Below, in pieces: positions 48,100 through 57,717 of a stretch of 64,000 nt of DNA; within the stretch, counting starts at the first letter, position 1, and the number at the start of each line of letters is the position of its first letter. The position numbers and the translations under genes were made by a program. Origin of the DNA: Acidobacteriota bacterium (lineage in GTDB: Bacteria > Acidobacteriota > Terriglobia > Terriglobales > Acidobacteriaceae). Below the pieces are notes generated by a model. The model ran no database searches. It had not been told where the DNA came from and saw nothing but the letters and a program-made list of their open reading frames with translations. The stretch lies in NCBI GenBank assembly GCA_021792135.1, contig JAJYVF010000011.1:62001-126000 (forward strand), read 5' to 3'.

Positions 48100-50529
48100 T
48101 CACTCCTCTCGCAGCAGTACGGCAGGATCCGCCACGGCGGCGCGGCGGGCGGGCACGGATGCGGCGGCCGTCCCGATGGCGATCATCGCGAGCAAGGCTC
48201 CGGTCAGCACGATCGGATCCCAGGCCGTGGCTTCATAAACAATGCTGGCCAGCACGCGGGTCAGAGCCGCGCCCAGGGCGAGCCCTGCCAGGGAGCCGAT
48301 GGCCAGCAGCAGCACGGTCCGGCCCAGCGCGGCGCCGAGCACCTCCATCGGCTGCGCGCCCAGGGCTACGCGGATGCCCATCTCCCGCAGCCGCCTCGCG
48401 ACGGTATAGCTGGTCATGCCAAAAATACCGGTGGCTGCGAGCATTCCTGCCAGCAGACCCAGAATGCCAAGGGCCACCGTGGCGGCGCGGGCAGGAAAGA
48501 GGACCAGGGCCAGTGCGTTCGGCCAGCTCTCGATGGTGACCGGGAGGCTGGGGTCGATCTTGTTCATCATTGTGCTCAGAGCGGCTGCCATTTCGGCGGG
48601 AGAACGCTGCGAGCGCACGACCAGAGTTGTGTCATTTTCGTTGTGCTGCCCCAGAGGCCAATACATGGCCGGCTGCGGATCCTCGGTCAGGGAATCGTAT
48701 TTTCCATCCTCGACAACGCCGACGACTTCGTAAATGTCGGGGGTGCGGCCCGGCTCGGCAAAGTACCTGCCCACGGCCGGAGCGTCTCCGAAGAGTCTGC
48801 GCGCAAACGTCTGATTGATGAGGGCCACGTGGGGTGTGTTCGCACTGTCGTTCCACGTGAAATCGCGTCCGGCAAGCAGCCGTGTTCCGGCGGCGTGCAG
48901 GTAGCCAGGAGAAATGATGAAGAATTGTGCTTCCGTTACGCTGTTGGAATTACGGAAATCCGTTGTGCCCTCCCGGTAGACAGGCGTGGAGCTGCCGCTC
49001 GCGCTCAGCGGCGGTGCGTCGACGCTTCCCACCGCCGTGACCCCCGGGATCCTCGCGGCATCTTCAATCATTCGCTTCTGCACCGGCAGCGAGGTGGCGT
49101 CGGTGTAGCCTGCCATCTTCGTAGCAGTTTCCACCAGGGTCGCGCCCTGCGGTTGAAAGCCGAAGGACGCGTGCAGCTGGCGGCTCATGCCGCGCAGACC
49201 CACCAGCGCGCAGGTGACCAGCAGCGCGCACAATGCCACCTGGAGGCCCAGCAGCAGGTCGCGAATCGTGAGGCGGCGAAATACGCCGTGTGCCGCGCCG
49301 GCTTTCATCATCTGCATGGCATCGGTTTGCCAGATTTGCCGCGCGGTGAGAATCGCCGGCAGGATGCCGCTGGCCGCCGCCAGCACGACAGCCAGTCCGT
49401 AAACGCGCGCATCCGGTGTGACGGTGACGCGGATCGGATAGGCGGCGATTGGATGCCATTGGCTGAGGAAGCCCATGAGGGTATTGGCCACCAGAACCCC
49501 AATGAGACCGCCACCCATGGAGAGAAGGATGGCCTCGGCCAGAACCTGGCGGAGCATCCGCCAGCGGCTGGAGCCGATGGCCAGGCGGATGGCCAGCTCG
49601 CGTCCGCGATCGGCGGCGCGGGCCGCAAAGATGCTCGCCAGGTTGACGCAGGCTGCCGCCAGCACCAGAAAAGCGAGCAGCAGGACGCCGGTCAGAAACT
49701 CCCGCGCCGGGTTGCCGAGCAGGTCGCCCAGCAGTCCAACCCGGGTCAGACGCGCGCCCATCTGGTCGTTGGTGTCAGGATATTGCTTTGCCAGCTGTCC
49801 TGCGACTCGGTTCAGATCGGCCAGCGCCTGGCGTTCCGTCACGCCTGGCTTCATGGCGCCAAACATGAAAATGCCGTGGTTATAGCGTTTGTCGAGGTAG
49901 TCGTAACCCTCGACCTGCGCTTCGTTCATCATGGGGATCCAGAAATCGGGCCAGAGAAAGACCTCCGTGCCATGAAAGTCCGGAGGCGCTACACCGATCA
50001 CGGTGAAGGGCTGTTTGTCGAGGTCCACCTTCGCGCCGATCACCCGCGGATCGGCTCCGAAATGCGCCCTCCAGTAGCTGTCGCTCAGAACGACCCAGGG
50101 CATGGAGTTCGGACCATGCTCGTCGGCTGTGTGGAAGAAGCGGCCCAGCTCCGGCTGCACGCCCAGCATGTCGAAGTAATTACTCGTGACCTCGTAGTCC
50201 CAGACTTCCCGGGCCAGACCTCCGGTGCTGGTAGCCGCCTGCCCGATGCGAAAGGCCGCAATGGCGCTGAAGGTGGTGTTCCGTTTCTGGAAGTCGACGA
50301 TATCCGGGTAGGACTGGCTGATGAACCCCTGCGGTTTTTGCTCGATCATCCGCAGCCTGTCGGCATGGGCGACCGTCAGGGGGCGCAGGATCGCGGCATT
50401 CATGACCCCAAGGACGACCAGATTGGCGGCGATGGCCATGGTCAGCGACAACACCGCTATGAGCGCAAAGCCAGGTGCGTGGCGCAGCCGCCTGGTGGCA
50501 ATCCGGATGTCGTTCCAGAGGTCCTGCAT
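48100..50529 (-). CDS. ADOP-type orphan ABC permease (acidobacterial duplicated permease)
   Basis: An 809-residue protein made of two fused MacB/FtsX-like halves. It begins MQDLWNDIRIATRRLRHAPG, the near-invariant start of the acidobacterial duplicated orphan permeases. The first half has a helix (FALIAVLSLTMAIAANLVVL), the periplasmic domain and then three helices near residues 285-395 with GRELAIRLAIGSSRWRMLRQ. The second half repeats this, with REMGIRVALGAQPMEVLGAA near residue 715, and ends VADPAVLLREE. No ATPase gene is present nearby, as expected for this group. The transported substrate is unknown. It is a strong taxonomic hint. Confidence 0.92.
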   Translation of the reverse strand: MQDLWNDIRIATRRLRHAPGFALIAVLSLTMAIAANLVVLGVMNAAILRPLTVAHADRLRMIEQKPQGFISQSYPDIVDFQKRNTTFSAIAAFRIGQAATSTGGLAREVWDYEVTSNYFDMLGVQPELGRFFHTADEHGPNSMPWVVLSDSYWRAHFGADPRVIGAKVDLDKQPFTVIGVAPPDFHGTEVFLWPDFWIPMMNEAQVEGYDYLDKRYNHGIFMFGAMKPGVTERQALADLNRVAGQLAKQYPDTNDQMGARLTRVGLLGDLLGNPAREFLTGVLLLAFLVLAAACVNLASIFAARAADRGRELAIRLAIGSSRWRMLRQVLAEAILLSMGGGLIGVLVANTLMGFLSQWHPIAAYPIRVTVTPDARVYGLAVVLAAASGILPAILTARQIWQTDAMQMMKAGAAHGVFRRLTIRDLLLGLQVALCALLVTCALVGLRGMSRQLHASFGFQPQGATLVETATKMAGYTDATSLPVQKRMIEDAARIPGVTAVGSVDAPPLSASGSSTPVYREGTTDFRNSNSVTEAQFFIISPGYLHAAGTRLLAGRDFTWNDSANTPHVALINQTFARRLFGDAPAVGRYFAEPGRTPDIYEVVGVVEDGKYDSLTEDPQPAMYWPLGQHNENDTTLVVRSQRSPAEMAAALSTMMNKIDPSLPVTIESWPNALALVLFPARAATVALGILGLLAGMLAATGIFGMTSYTVARRLREMGIRVALGAQPMEVLGAALGRTVLLLAIGSLAGLALGAALTRVLASIVYEATAWDPIVLTGALLAMIAIGTAAASVPARRAAVADPAVLLREE

Positions 50530-50711
50530 TCCCTGTCCTCCGTTGAGGAGATCCCTTTCCGGAGGTCAGCATGCGCGGAGCCACCCTGCCACGGGACAGA
50601 TGCTACGAGAAACGTTGAACTTAGGGCTGGCCGAGAGGGTTGCGCTGAAGGAGAGATGTCCGTTTTCGATACGCGGCGTCCGATCGCGGACAGGGGCCTC
50701 TCCGCCGCTGC

Positions 50712-50784
50712 CGGCCTGGGCTGCGGACGGGACCGGATGCGGCCGGCCGAAAACAGCTCACTTCGGGATCCGCAGCCCAGGCCG
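50712..50784. repeat. Perfect 16-bp inverted repeat in the spacer between two minus-strand genes
   Basis: CGGCCTGGGCTGCGGA (50712-50727) and its exact reverse complement (50769-50784) enclose 41 bp. It lies about 30 bp beyond the stop of the secreted-protein gene at 50813. No T-run follows on either strand, so a simple intrinsic terminator is unlikely; a REP-like element or a structured RNA end is possible. The rest of the 50530-50812 spacer shows nothing else. Confidence 0.6.
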
Positions 50785-50812
50785 CGGATGGCTGGCGCCG
50801 AATCATAAGATC

Positions 50813-51940
50813 CTAATCAGCCTTATAACTGTCTTTTCCCCAGTGGAAGGTGACCGCCGGCGAGCAGCCCGGTTCGGAGGCCGCGGGGGCCGCGGGAGCC
50901 GCGGGAGCCGCGGGTGTTTGCAGGCTCGGCGCATCGGACACGCCGATATAACGTACGGTGGTCTGGCCGGCATCCACGCCTTTTGCGCCCGAGAGCAGGG
51001 CTACCACCAGCTGGCCCTGCGCATTGCTCTTGGTGCTGATGGTACGGGTATTGTCGGCCGTGATGGTATCGAGTTTCAGAGCCTTGTCGGCCGGAAAACC
51101 TGTGCCCTCGACCAATACCAGGCTGGCATCCCTGACGCCCAGCAGGACCTCCAGTTTGCAGCCTTTGTCCTGGCTGGTGATCGGGAAAGGAACCGCGCTG
51201 GTGGCGGCTCCGTGCTTCTGGTCCGCGCCGATGAGAGCGACGCGGATCGCTTCACCGGGGGCGGCCGTGGTCTGAATATGCAGGGGCTGGTTGGGCTGCA
51301 TGGTGTCGGTGCAGCCGGGGGCGCCGAAACCCGGCATCGGCGGCGATGCCGGTGCTGCGGCTGGGGCGGCTCGGGCTTTCGCGGGCGCTGACGGCTCTGC
51401 CGGCGCCGGCGGCGCGCACACGGCGACTCCGCTCGCATTGACGGTCAGCCCGTTCATGAAGGTCCGGGCCTGGGTATCGAGGGGCCAGCGGATCAGGGAG
51501 AGCTTTTCGCCGGGTGTGAACCCGGAGCTGGTGATCTGGTAGTCGATGCGGGTGGTTCCGTCGGGGATCTTTGCGCGATTGATCTCAACCAGAGAAATGG
51601 CGATGCCGGGAGTGGAGATTTGCGGGCCCCAGCGTGCCTGCGCACCGGCGAGACGCGTGATAGCGGCGAGAATCCGCTGCTGGTGCTCTTCGGCCTGTTC
51701 GGCCGGAGTCGGCGTGTGCGGATCGGGGGGCAGGTCTTCGAGACTCGGCGGCGGCGCCCCTGGAACGAGCCCTCCGGTGGGAGCGGCCTTCTGCGACGGC
51801 GAACCGGCGGGCTGCTGGGACGACGAAGTTGCAGGCAGCTGCGAAGACGTTGCCGGGGCCGGCGCGGACGACTGAGCCGCGGAACCGAGGCAAAGGACTG
51901 CCGCGAGAACGCTGACTGCGGCCACATATCGGGGAACCAT
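50813..51940 (-). CDS. Secreted Ala/Pro-rich protein of unknown function
   Basis: A 375-residue exported protein. The signal peptide (YVAAVSVLAAVLCLGSAAQS) is followed by a low-complexity Ser/Pro/Gln-rich region (about residues 22-80). An ordered segment (RIDYQITSSGFTPGEKLSLI, TFMNGLTVNASGVAVC, about 125-180) looks like an immunoglobulin-type surface domain. Then come a second Ala/Pro linker and another beta-rich part (KLEVLLGVRDASLVLVEGTG). Three to four cysteines (VCAPP, GCTDT, KGCKL, GCSPA) could form disulfides. I do not recognise a family. It is read divergently from another secreted protein at 52021, 80 bp away. Confidence 0.7.
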   Translation of the reverse strand: MVPRYVAAVSVLAAVLCLGSAAQSSAPAPATSSQLPATSSSQQPAGSPSQKAAPTGGLVPGAPPPSLEDLPPDPHTPTPAEQAEEHQQRILAAITRLAGAQARWGPQISTPGIAISLVEINRAKIPDGTTRIDYQITSSGFTPGEKLSLIRWPLDTQARTFMNGLTVNASGVAVCAPPAPAEPSAPAKARAAPAAAPASPPMPGFGAPGCTDTMQPNQPLHIQTTAAPGEAIRVALIGADQKHGAATSAVPFPITSQDKGCKLEVLLGVRDASLVLVEGTGFPADKALKLDTITADNTRTISTKSNAQGQLVVALLSGAKGVDAGQTTVRYIGVSDAPSLQTPAAPAAPAAPAASEPGCSPAVTFHWGKDSYKAD

Positions 51941-52020
51941 ACGTCTGAGGATAGTCGAAAATCCGGATTGCGCGCAGTCTGCTGCCGGGCGGGTGACGGA
52001 GGAGCACGAAGGGGTATCTA

Positions 52021-53076
52021 ATGGTTGATGCGATGCGAGCGCTCCGCAACATCCCGCTGGCGCTTGTGCTGCTGGCGCTGACTCCGGGCTTCCCTTTGAC
52101 TCCGCTGGCCGGCGTGCCGGCGCATGCGCAGATGGCCGGCCGCAAACGGCTGATTCTGAAGGATGGAACCTATCAAATTGTAGTCCGCTGGAAGGTCGAG
52201 GGCGACCGCGTCCGGTATCTGAGCGCCGAGCGCGGCGACTGGGAGGAAATTCCTTACTCCCTGATTGACTGGGCAGCGACCGAAAAGTGGAACAAGGAGC
52301 ATAAGCCGGGGGTAGAGCAGCAATCGGAGCCCGCCCAGCAGGCTTCGTCTCCAGCCCAGGATCAGGCGGCCGCCGCGGCGATTGATCGCGCAGAGGCTGC
52401 CGAACGCGCCGATCAGCGGGCGCGCATGCCGCAGGTGGTGCCCGGACTGCAGCTGCCTGACAACGATGGCATCTTCGTGCTCGATTATTTCCAGGGAATC
52501 CCCGAACTGGTGGAACTGCACCAGAGCGCCGGCGATGTGAATCAGGGTGGAACGCACAACGTGCTGCGTGCGGCGATCAACTCGTTTCACGGCGCGCAGG
52601 AGCCGGTGCGGATTAACGGGCAGGCGGCCCGGGTTCGGCTGCACATAAACGACCCAGCCCTGTACGTCAGCCTGAGCACGGGCGAAAGCGAGCAGATTGC
52701 CCCGCAATCGGCGCTGGTCGTCAATACGCATGAAGACGACTCCATCAAGGACAAGAACTCGTACAGTTCGCCCAACAGCCGCTATGCCATTGTCCGGGTT
52801 GAGGTGCAGCCGGGCGAACGGGTCATCGGCGCCGTCCGGATCAGCCGCCTGGGCGCCGTGACCCAGTCGGAGAGCATCGTGCCGACCAATGAAGAAATCC
52901 TGCCGGGCCGGCACTGGATGAAACTGACGCCGAGAGAGCCATTGCCCGTGGGCGAGTACGCCCTGATGGAGATCCTGGGGCCAGGCGTGGTCAACCTGGA
53001 CGTCTGGGATTTCGGTGTTTCTCCGAATGCTCCGGAGAACCGGCATCCGATTACGCCGACAAAGAGCAGCGACTAG
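52021..53076 (+). CDS. Secreted protein of unknown function
   Basis: A 351-residue exported protein. The signal peptide (IPLALVLLALTPGFPLTPLA) is followed by an N-terminal segment KRLILKDGTYQIVVRWKVEG (about residues 41-60), which resembles the short 'SLA1-like' strand pattern of acidobacterial secreted proteins. A Gln/Ala-rich linker (about 98-135) leads to a C-terminal beta-rich domain (ILPGRHWMKLTPREPLPVGE YALMEILG, about 285-315). AAGGGG lies before the ATG. No catalytic motif is visible. It converges on the peroxiredoxin gene. Confidence 0.72.
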   Translation: MVDAMRALRNIPLALVLLALTPGFPLTPLAGVPAHAQMAGRKRLILKDGTYQIVVRWKVEGDRVRYLSAERGDWEEIPYSLIDWAATEKWNKEHKPGVEQQSEPAQQASSPAQDQAAAAAIDRAEAAERADQRARMPQVVPGLQLPDNDGIFVLDYFQGIPELVELHQSAGDVNQGGTHNVLRAAINSFHGAQEPVRINGQAARVRLHINDPALYVSLSTGESEQIAPQSALVVNTHEDDSIKDKNSYSSPNSRYAIVRVEVQPGERVIGAVRISRLGAVTQSESIVPTNEEILPGRHWMKLTPREPLPVGEYALMEILGPGVVNLDVWDFGVSPNAPENRHPITPTKSSD

Positions 53077-53104
53077 CGGTTCACCGCCATCCGCTATCCG
53101 TTCC

Positions 53105-53671
53105 TCATTGCCGCACATCGTCGGAAGGCCGCATGCTGGTCAGGGCGGCCAGCACTTCGTGGCTGTGGACGCTGGGATTCACCTTCGTCCATACCCTGAC
53201 GATCTTGCCTTCGGGGTTGATGAGGAAGGTGTTGCGGTTAGCGATCTGCAGCGGGCCGAAGTTGCCGAGCGAGCCGTACTTCTTAACCACCTTCTTGCCG
53301 GGATCGGCGAGCAGAGTGAAGTGCAGGCTGTCCTTCGTGCAGAACTGTCTGTGGCTGTCGACCGTATCGACGCTGACACCGAGGATCGCGGCGTTGAGAG
53401 CCTTGTACTGGCTGAGATCGCGCTGGAAATTGTGGGCCTCGATGGTGCAGCCGGTCGTCATGTCCCTGGGATAGAAGTAGAGGACGACCCATTGGCCGCG
53501 GTAATGGTCGAGATTGACCTCCTGGCCTTCCTGGTTGGACAGGGTAAAGTCAGGGGCGGTCTGGCCCTCCTCGGGCATGGGGGCGTTGTTGGCGGCGAAT
53601 CCGCGCTGGATCGCGAAGGCGGCAACGACGAGAATGGCGACGGCGATGGCGATCAGGGAGATTTTCGACAT
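53105..53671 (-). CDS. Membrane-anchored or exported peroxiredoxin (AhpC/TSA, Bcp-like)
   Basis: A 188-residue thiol peroxidase reducing peroxides. An N-terminal hydrophobic segment (SLIAIAVAILVVAAFAIQRG, residues 5-24) would export or anchor it in the periplasm, unlike cytoplasmic Bcp. The core is GQTAPDFTLSNQEGQEVNLD, and the peroxidatic cysteine lies in FYPRDMTTGCTIEAHNF (about residue 76). A second cysteine in SHRQFCTKDSLHF (about 112) could resolve it. FLINPEGKIVRVWTKVNPS completes the fold. GAGGAG precedes the ATG at 53671. The upstream gene is lpxI. Confidence 0.88.
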   Translation of the reverse strand: MSKISLIAIAVAILVVAAFAIQRGFAANNAPMPEEGQTAPDFTLSNQEGQEVNLDHYRGQWVVLYFYPRDMTTGCTIEAHNFQRDLSQYKALNAAILGVSVDTVDSHRQFCTKDSLHFTLLADPGKKVVKKYGSLGNFGPLQIANRNTFLINPEGKIVRVWTKVNPSVHSHEVLAALTSMRPSDDVRQ

Positions 53672-53715
53672 GATCTTCTCCTCGTCTCTGCGTGGCCGGT
53701 CCGGGGTGCGCACCA

Positions 53716-54579
53716 TTATCCATGTTCAATCGCGATCACGGCAACTCCGGCAGCGTCGGCCTCGGTGCACACAGCATCGCGGTCGAAGATGAGGGTGCGA
53801 TGGGCTTCAAGAGCGAGACAGGTGGCGCCGGCCTGGCGCATGGTCTGGATGGTGCGGATGCCAATGACGGGAACGTCGAAACGCATGTCCTGCCTGGGCT
53901 TGGCGACCTTGACGACGGTCAGGGTGCGCTCGAGTGTGGACGCAGGATCCCCCAGGGTACGCATCAGTGCGCCGGCGCGCTCGATGGTGGCGTCGGTGCC
54001 TTCCATGGCCTCGATCGCGACGCAGGCCTGGGCGGCGATGACCACCGTCTGCCCCAGATCGAAGCCGGCGAGGGCCAGCGCGACCTGGCGGCCGTAGTCG
54101 ATGTCGCGCTGCTCCTGTTCGCTGGGCGGGCGGGCGGTGAGGACGCCGGGCTGGGCGAGCAGCGGTTCAAGGTAGGCTGTCGACGGGATGAGGCGGATGC
54201 CTTCGTCGGCGAGGACTTTGGCGACGGCGCCCAGCAGCATGTCGGTGTTGCGGGTGCGCAGGTTGAGGAGCAGCTTGCCGAGGCGCCAGTCCGGGCGGAT
54301 GCTCGAGAAGATCTGCTTGTGCTTCACCTGGCCGGCCATCACGGCCTCGGAGACGCCTTCTTTGTGGAAGGTGTCGATGAGGCGAGACAACTCGCCGAGC
54401 GAAAGCCAGTGCACGCGGATGCCGGGATCGGCCTGGGCGCGGGCGTTCATCTCGGGATCGGTCTCTTCCCTGATGGCGGCGACCACGACTTCGGCGCCGT
54501 GAGCGCGCGCGGCGTCGAGGAGGAGAAAGGGGAAGCGTCCGTTGCCGGCGATGAGGCCGAGTTTTTGCGAAGATGCCAT
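53716..54579 (-). CDS. lpxI: UDP-2,3-diacylglucosamine diphosphatase LpxI
   Basis: A 287-residue enzyme hydrolysing UDP-2,3-diacylglucosamine to lipid X in lipid A synthesis, the alternative to LpxH. The N-terminal domain starts KLGLIAGNGRFPFLLLDAAR; the conserved EAVMAGQVKHKQIFSSIRPD lies near residue 80. The C-terminal catalytic domain has GQTVVIAAQACVAIEAMEGT (about 178-197) and MRFDVPVIGIRTIQTMRQAG (about 232-251) with its conserved aspartate. It shows the cell makes lipid A. The M14 peptidase gene lies upstream, 17 bp away. Confidence 0.93.
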   Translation of the reverse strand: MASSQKLGLIAGNGRFPFLLLDAARAHGAEVVVAAIREETDPEMNARAQADPGIRVHWLSLGELSRLIDTFHKEGVSEAVMAGQVKHKQIFSSIRPDWRLGKLLLNLRTRNTDMLLGAVAKVLADEGIRLIPSTAYLEPLLAQPGVLTARPPSEQEQRDIDYGRQVALALAGFDLGQTVVIAAQACVAIEAMEGTDATIERAGALMRTLGDPASTLERTLTVVKVAKPRQDMRFDVPVIGIRTIQTMRQAGATCLALEAHRTLIFDRDAVCTEADAAGVAVIAIEHG

Positions 54580-54596
54580 TTGTAACCGTTGCTGGG

Positions 54597-57596
54597 TTAT
54601 TTTGCTCCGGCGGAGCGCGCCAGGCGGTCGTAGTTCAGGATCGCATTGAATACCAGCGCATAACTGCCGATGGTCTCGCCGCGGTAGATGGGGTTGTTGG
54701 CGAAGAGCAGGACATTGCCGCTGCCGTAGTGGGCATCGACGACGATGGGTTTCTCTTCGATGGAGCCGGCATTTTCGAGCAGTCCGGAGAGCAGCAGGTT
54801 CTTTGCCGAGGTGAAGCGGAGGATCACGTTGGGGCGGTCCTGCTCAGGGATCACGTATGGGTTGTTGCGCGCTTCTTCTTCGTTCAGCGGGGTGGCCTCC
54901 CAGGGCTTCGGCGAGGGCAGAGGCGCGGGCTGAACCGCGGCGCGGCCCTCGGGCGCATCTTCTTCCTGCGGGCCGCCTCGGCCGGTGGAGCGGTGGAAGT
55001 CCTTCTCGGTCAGCACGTGATGCGGGATGGTGAGGTTCGAAATGGTGAAGGCCATGCCGTCGGCGCTGTAAACGGGGAGCGAGTCGCCATAGCCCGCGGC
55101 GATAGGGCTGCTGCCGTCGACGAACTGCGCGCCGAGCACGCTGCCAACGACACGGGCATTGCCGTGGTTGAGGAAGACGCCGGGGGCGAGGCCTTCGTCG
55201 ATGGCGAAGCGGGCGGTGTCTTCGGCGGTGATGAGCAGGCCGCCCTCTGCGATGAAGTCCCTGAGGTGCTGCACGCCGTCGGAGCCGAGGCCGGGACGCA
55301 TGTCGGGCGTGGAGTCAATGCGGCCGAGGTTGGGCGTCAGGTCGGTCTTCTGCCAGGGGAGCGGATTGCCCCACATGGGCATGCCGTCGACGAATTGCTG
55401 CGCGCTCACGTGGGTCACGGGCGCGAAGACAATCACGTCGTACTTCGAGCGCAGGCTGCCTTCATGGGAGACGGTCTGGGTGCTGATGTAGTCGTACGGG
55501 ACGTGGAGTTTATCGAGTGCCTGGCGCCACCAGCCTTCCGTCTGGGTGGCGAGCCAGGTGTGCATCAGCGCAATGCGCGGCGCACGGGCGTCATGCATCC
55601 GGACCGATGGCGCGGAATGGAGGCTGACAGCGGTAACATCGGCGTTCTTGATGGCGGAGTGAACCGCATCGGCATCGGCATTCTGGATGATGAGCGAGCC
55701 GGCGTTGAAATGCTGGTTGTCGGCATCAAAGGGCTGCTGGGTCACGGAGATCTTCGCGTCGCGGAGCGTGTAGCGCAGACCGAGGAGGGTGATTCCACCA
55801 TCGTTGTTGATGGCGACGACGTCGCCTGATCCGGTGAGCGAGCCCGCGGGAGCGCCGGCATCGGAGACAGGATCCATTTTGGCCTTCAGAATCGACGCAT
55901 CGGTGACGCGCACCGTGGACACATCGAAGAGCTCGGGAAAGGACCAGCCGGTGTCGTCGTAGGGGCTCTTCTGCGGGTCGCTGGGCGCCCAGTACTGGCG
56001 ATCGAGCAGGGCGTCGGCGATGCGGGAGTACGGCTGATCCATGCGAATGACGTAGCTGCCGGCGGGAAGGGTCTGCGGTCTGGGCAGGTCTCCCGGCTTT
56101 TCGGGCTTATTTGTAACCGTTACCGGCTCATTTAACCGGCTGATTTCGATGTGCTGGAGGGCGAGGACGCGTAGCAGTTCCGCGCGCCTGCTCTGTGACT
56201 GGCCGTCAGCCGAAATGACATAGGCCGCCGGACCGGCGGCAGTGGGCTTTTCGATGGAGCGCTTTGCCTTGAGGTAGTAGTTCTGGAGCCACTGCTGGCT
56301 GTTCTGCGCGAAATACGACAGCGTCGTGAGCAGCGCGGTTTCTTCGTAGTTATTGTTGTCGCGCTGCGACCATGTGACGACGGGCAGCGGCGGGTTCTGT
56401 TTGTACCAGGTGCGCTGGTACTCATCGGGATCGAGGATGCGCCGTTCAGTGTCGGCGCCGCCGTTGCCGAAGGTCTCGTAGAGGCGGCTGATGCCATTGT
56501 GCAGAGCGGCGAGGAACATGAGATAGCCGGGGCTCCACGTGTCAAAGTCGCCGTGAGTAAAGACGCCGGGCATGCCCAGCTCGGTCATCTGCGAGACGTT
56601 GTTCCAGCCGATCTCGGCCCATTCGCCGGCCAGGATGGGATCGATCCAGGCGTTGTAAGGACCGTCGCCGACGGTGTTGTCGTAGAGGAAGGGGACGGAT
56701 TCATGCAGGTCGTGCAGGACCTGGGCGTGCCAGGCGAGGTACGCGTTCAGCACGTTGCGAGTGAGGTCGAGCGTCATGCCCATGGCGTCGCGGTTGTTAT
56801 CGTGCGCGACGTAGTGGCCCCAGTAGATGAGGCGCGGATAGTTCTGGCCGAGGTGGGCGCGGTGCCATTTGTAGAGATCCACCATGCGGTCGCGGCCATC
56901 GACTTCGACGACCGGAGTGATCAGCACGATCATGTGCGAGCGGATGTACCTGATGTAGGGCGAGTCGTCGACGGCGAGGCGATAGGCCAGCTCCATCAGG
57001 GCGGTGGGTGCGCCGGTTTCGGGCGAGTGGATGGTGCCAGTGATGTAGTAAACGGGGAAGGACTGCTGCACGAGCGCGGCCGCGGCCTGATCGTCCATGT
57101 GGATGGTGCGCGGATCGGCGAGTTTTGCCAGGCGGGCGTCGTTTTCCTTCTGCTGCGCGAGGAGCGAGGCATCGGCGATGGCCACCGCGATCATCTCGCG
57201 TCCTTCTTCTGTGTGGCCGATGGTGAAGACCTGCACGCGTGGGGTGCTGGCGGCGAGCAGGCGGAAATATTTGTAGACGTCTTCCGCGTAGGGCAGCATA
57301 TTGGGCGCGCCGGAAACGTCGCCGAGGACCTTTTCGGGCGTGGGAACAGTCTTTGAGGCGGGAAGGTAGTCCGTGAGGGGCGAGTTAAAGTACGGTTCGG
57401 TGGTGTACTGGCGGATGCGGCTGGTGTAGTCCTGATCGACGGGCTGGCGGGGGTCGCGGGCGTAGGCAGCGCTGATGCCGGTTGCGGCGGATGCGGGGGC
57501 GGCGGCGGCCCGGATAGATCTCTGCGCGTGGCCTGGAGACTGAGCGAGACAGAGGAAGGCGAGAGGCAGCAGCAGACTACGGACAGAAGCGTTCAT
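54597..57596 (-). CDS. Secreted M14-family zinc carboxypeptidase with long C-terminal region
   Basis: A 999-residue exported metallopeptidase. The signal peptide is RSLLLPLAFLCLAQSPGHAQ. The M14 domain (about residues 70-420) shows the zinc ligands HSPETG (HxxE) in ITGTIHSPETGAPTALMEL and the third histidine in LHDLHESVPFLYDN. The remaining 570 residues include a strand-rich part and a region like a class I glutamine-amidotransferase fold (RIALMHTWLATQTEGWWRQA; LRDFIAEGGLLITAEDTARF), an arrangement known in large bacterial M14 proteins. The ATG at 57596 gives the signal peptide; the open frame continues 77 codons upstream without homology. It probably degrades peptides outside the cell. Confidence 0.88.
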   Translation of the reverse strand: MNASVRSLLLPLAFLCLAQSPGHAQRSIRAAAAPASAATGISAAYARDPRQPVDQDYTSRIRQYTTEPYFNSPLTDYLPASKTVPTPEKVLGDVSGAPNMLPYAEDVYKYFRLLAASTPRVQVFTIGHTEEGREMIAVAIADASLLAQQKENDARLAKLADPRTIHMDDQAAAALVQQSFPVYYITGTIHSPETGAPTALMELAYRLAVDDSPYIRYIRSHMIVLITPVVEVDGRDRMVDLYKWHRAHLGQNYPRLIYWGHYVAHDNNRDAMGMTLDLTRNVLNAYLAWHAQVLHDLHESVPFLYDNTVGDGPYNAWIDPILAGEWAEIGWNNVSQMTELGMPGVFTHGDFDTWSPGYLMFLAALHNGISRLYETFGNGGADTERRILDPDEYQRTWYKQNPPLPVVTWSQRDNNNYEETALLTTLSYFAQNSQQWLQNYYLKAKRSIEKPTAAGPAAYVISADGQSQSRRAELLRVLALQHIEISRLNEPVTVTNKPEKPGDLPRPQTLPAGSYVIRMDQPYSRIADALLDRQYWAPSDPQKSPYDDTGWSFPELFDVSTVRVTDASILKAKMDPVSDAGAPAGSLTGSGDVVAINNDGGITLLGLRYTLRDAKISVTQQPFDADNQHFNAGSLIIQNADADAVHSAIKNADVTAVSLHSAPSVRMHDARAPRIALMHTWLATQTEGWWRQALDKLHVPYDYISTQTVSHEGSLRSKYDVIVFAPVTHVSAQQFVDGMPMWGNPLPWQKTDLTPNLGRIDSTPDMRPGLGSDGVQHLRDFIAEGGLLITAEDTARFAIDEGLAPGVFLNHGNARVVGSVLGAQFVDGSSPIAAGYGDSLPVYSADGMAFTISNLTIPHHVLTEKDFHRSTGRGGPQEEDAPEGRAAVQPAPLPSPKPWEATPLNEEEARNNPYVIPEQDRPNVILRFTSAKNLLLSGLLENAGSIEEKPIVVDAHYGSGNVLLFANNPIYRGETIGSYALVFNAILNYDRLARSAGAK

Positions 57597-57717
57597 GAAG
57601 GCAAAGCCCCTGAGGTTTTCTTGGCGACGGAGCAGGATATCAGGAGTGGGCAGGTCCCGGGTTGCGGCAGGGCCGAGCACGGCAATCCGAATGCGTGCGC
57701 CGGCGTGCGGGAAGAAC

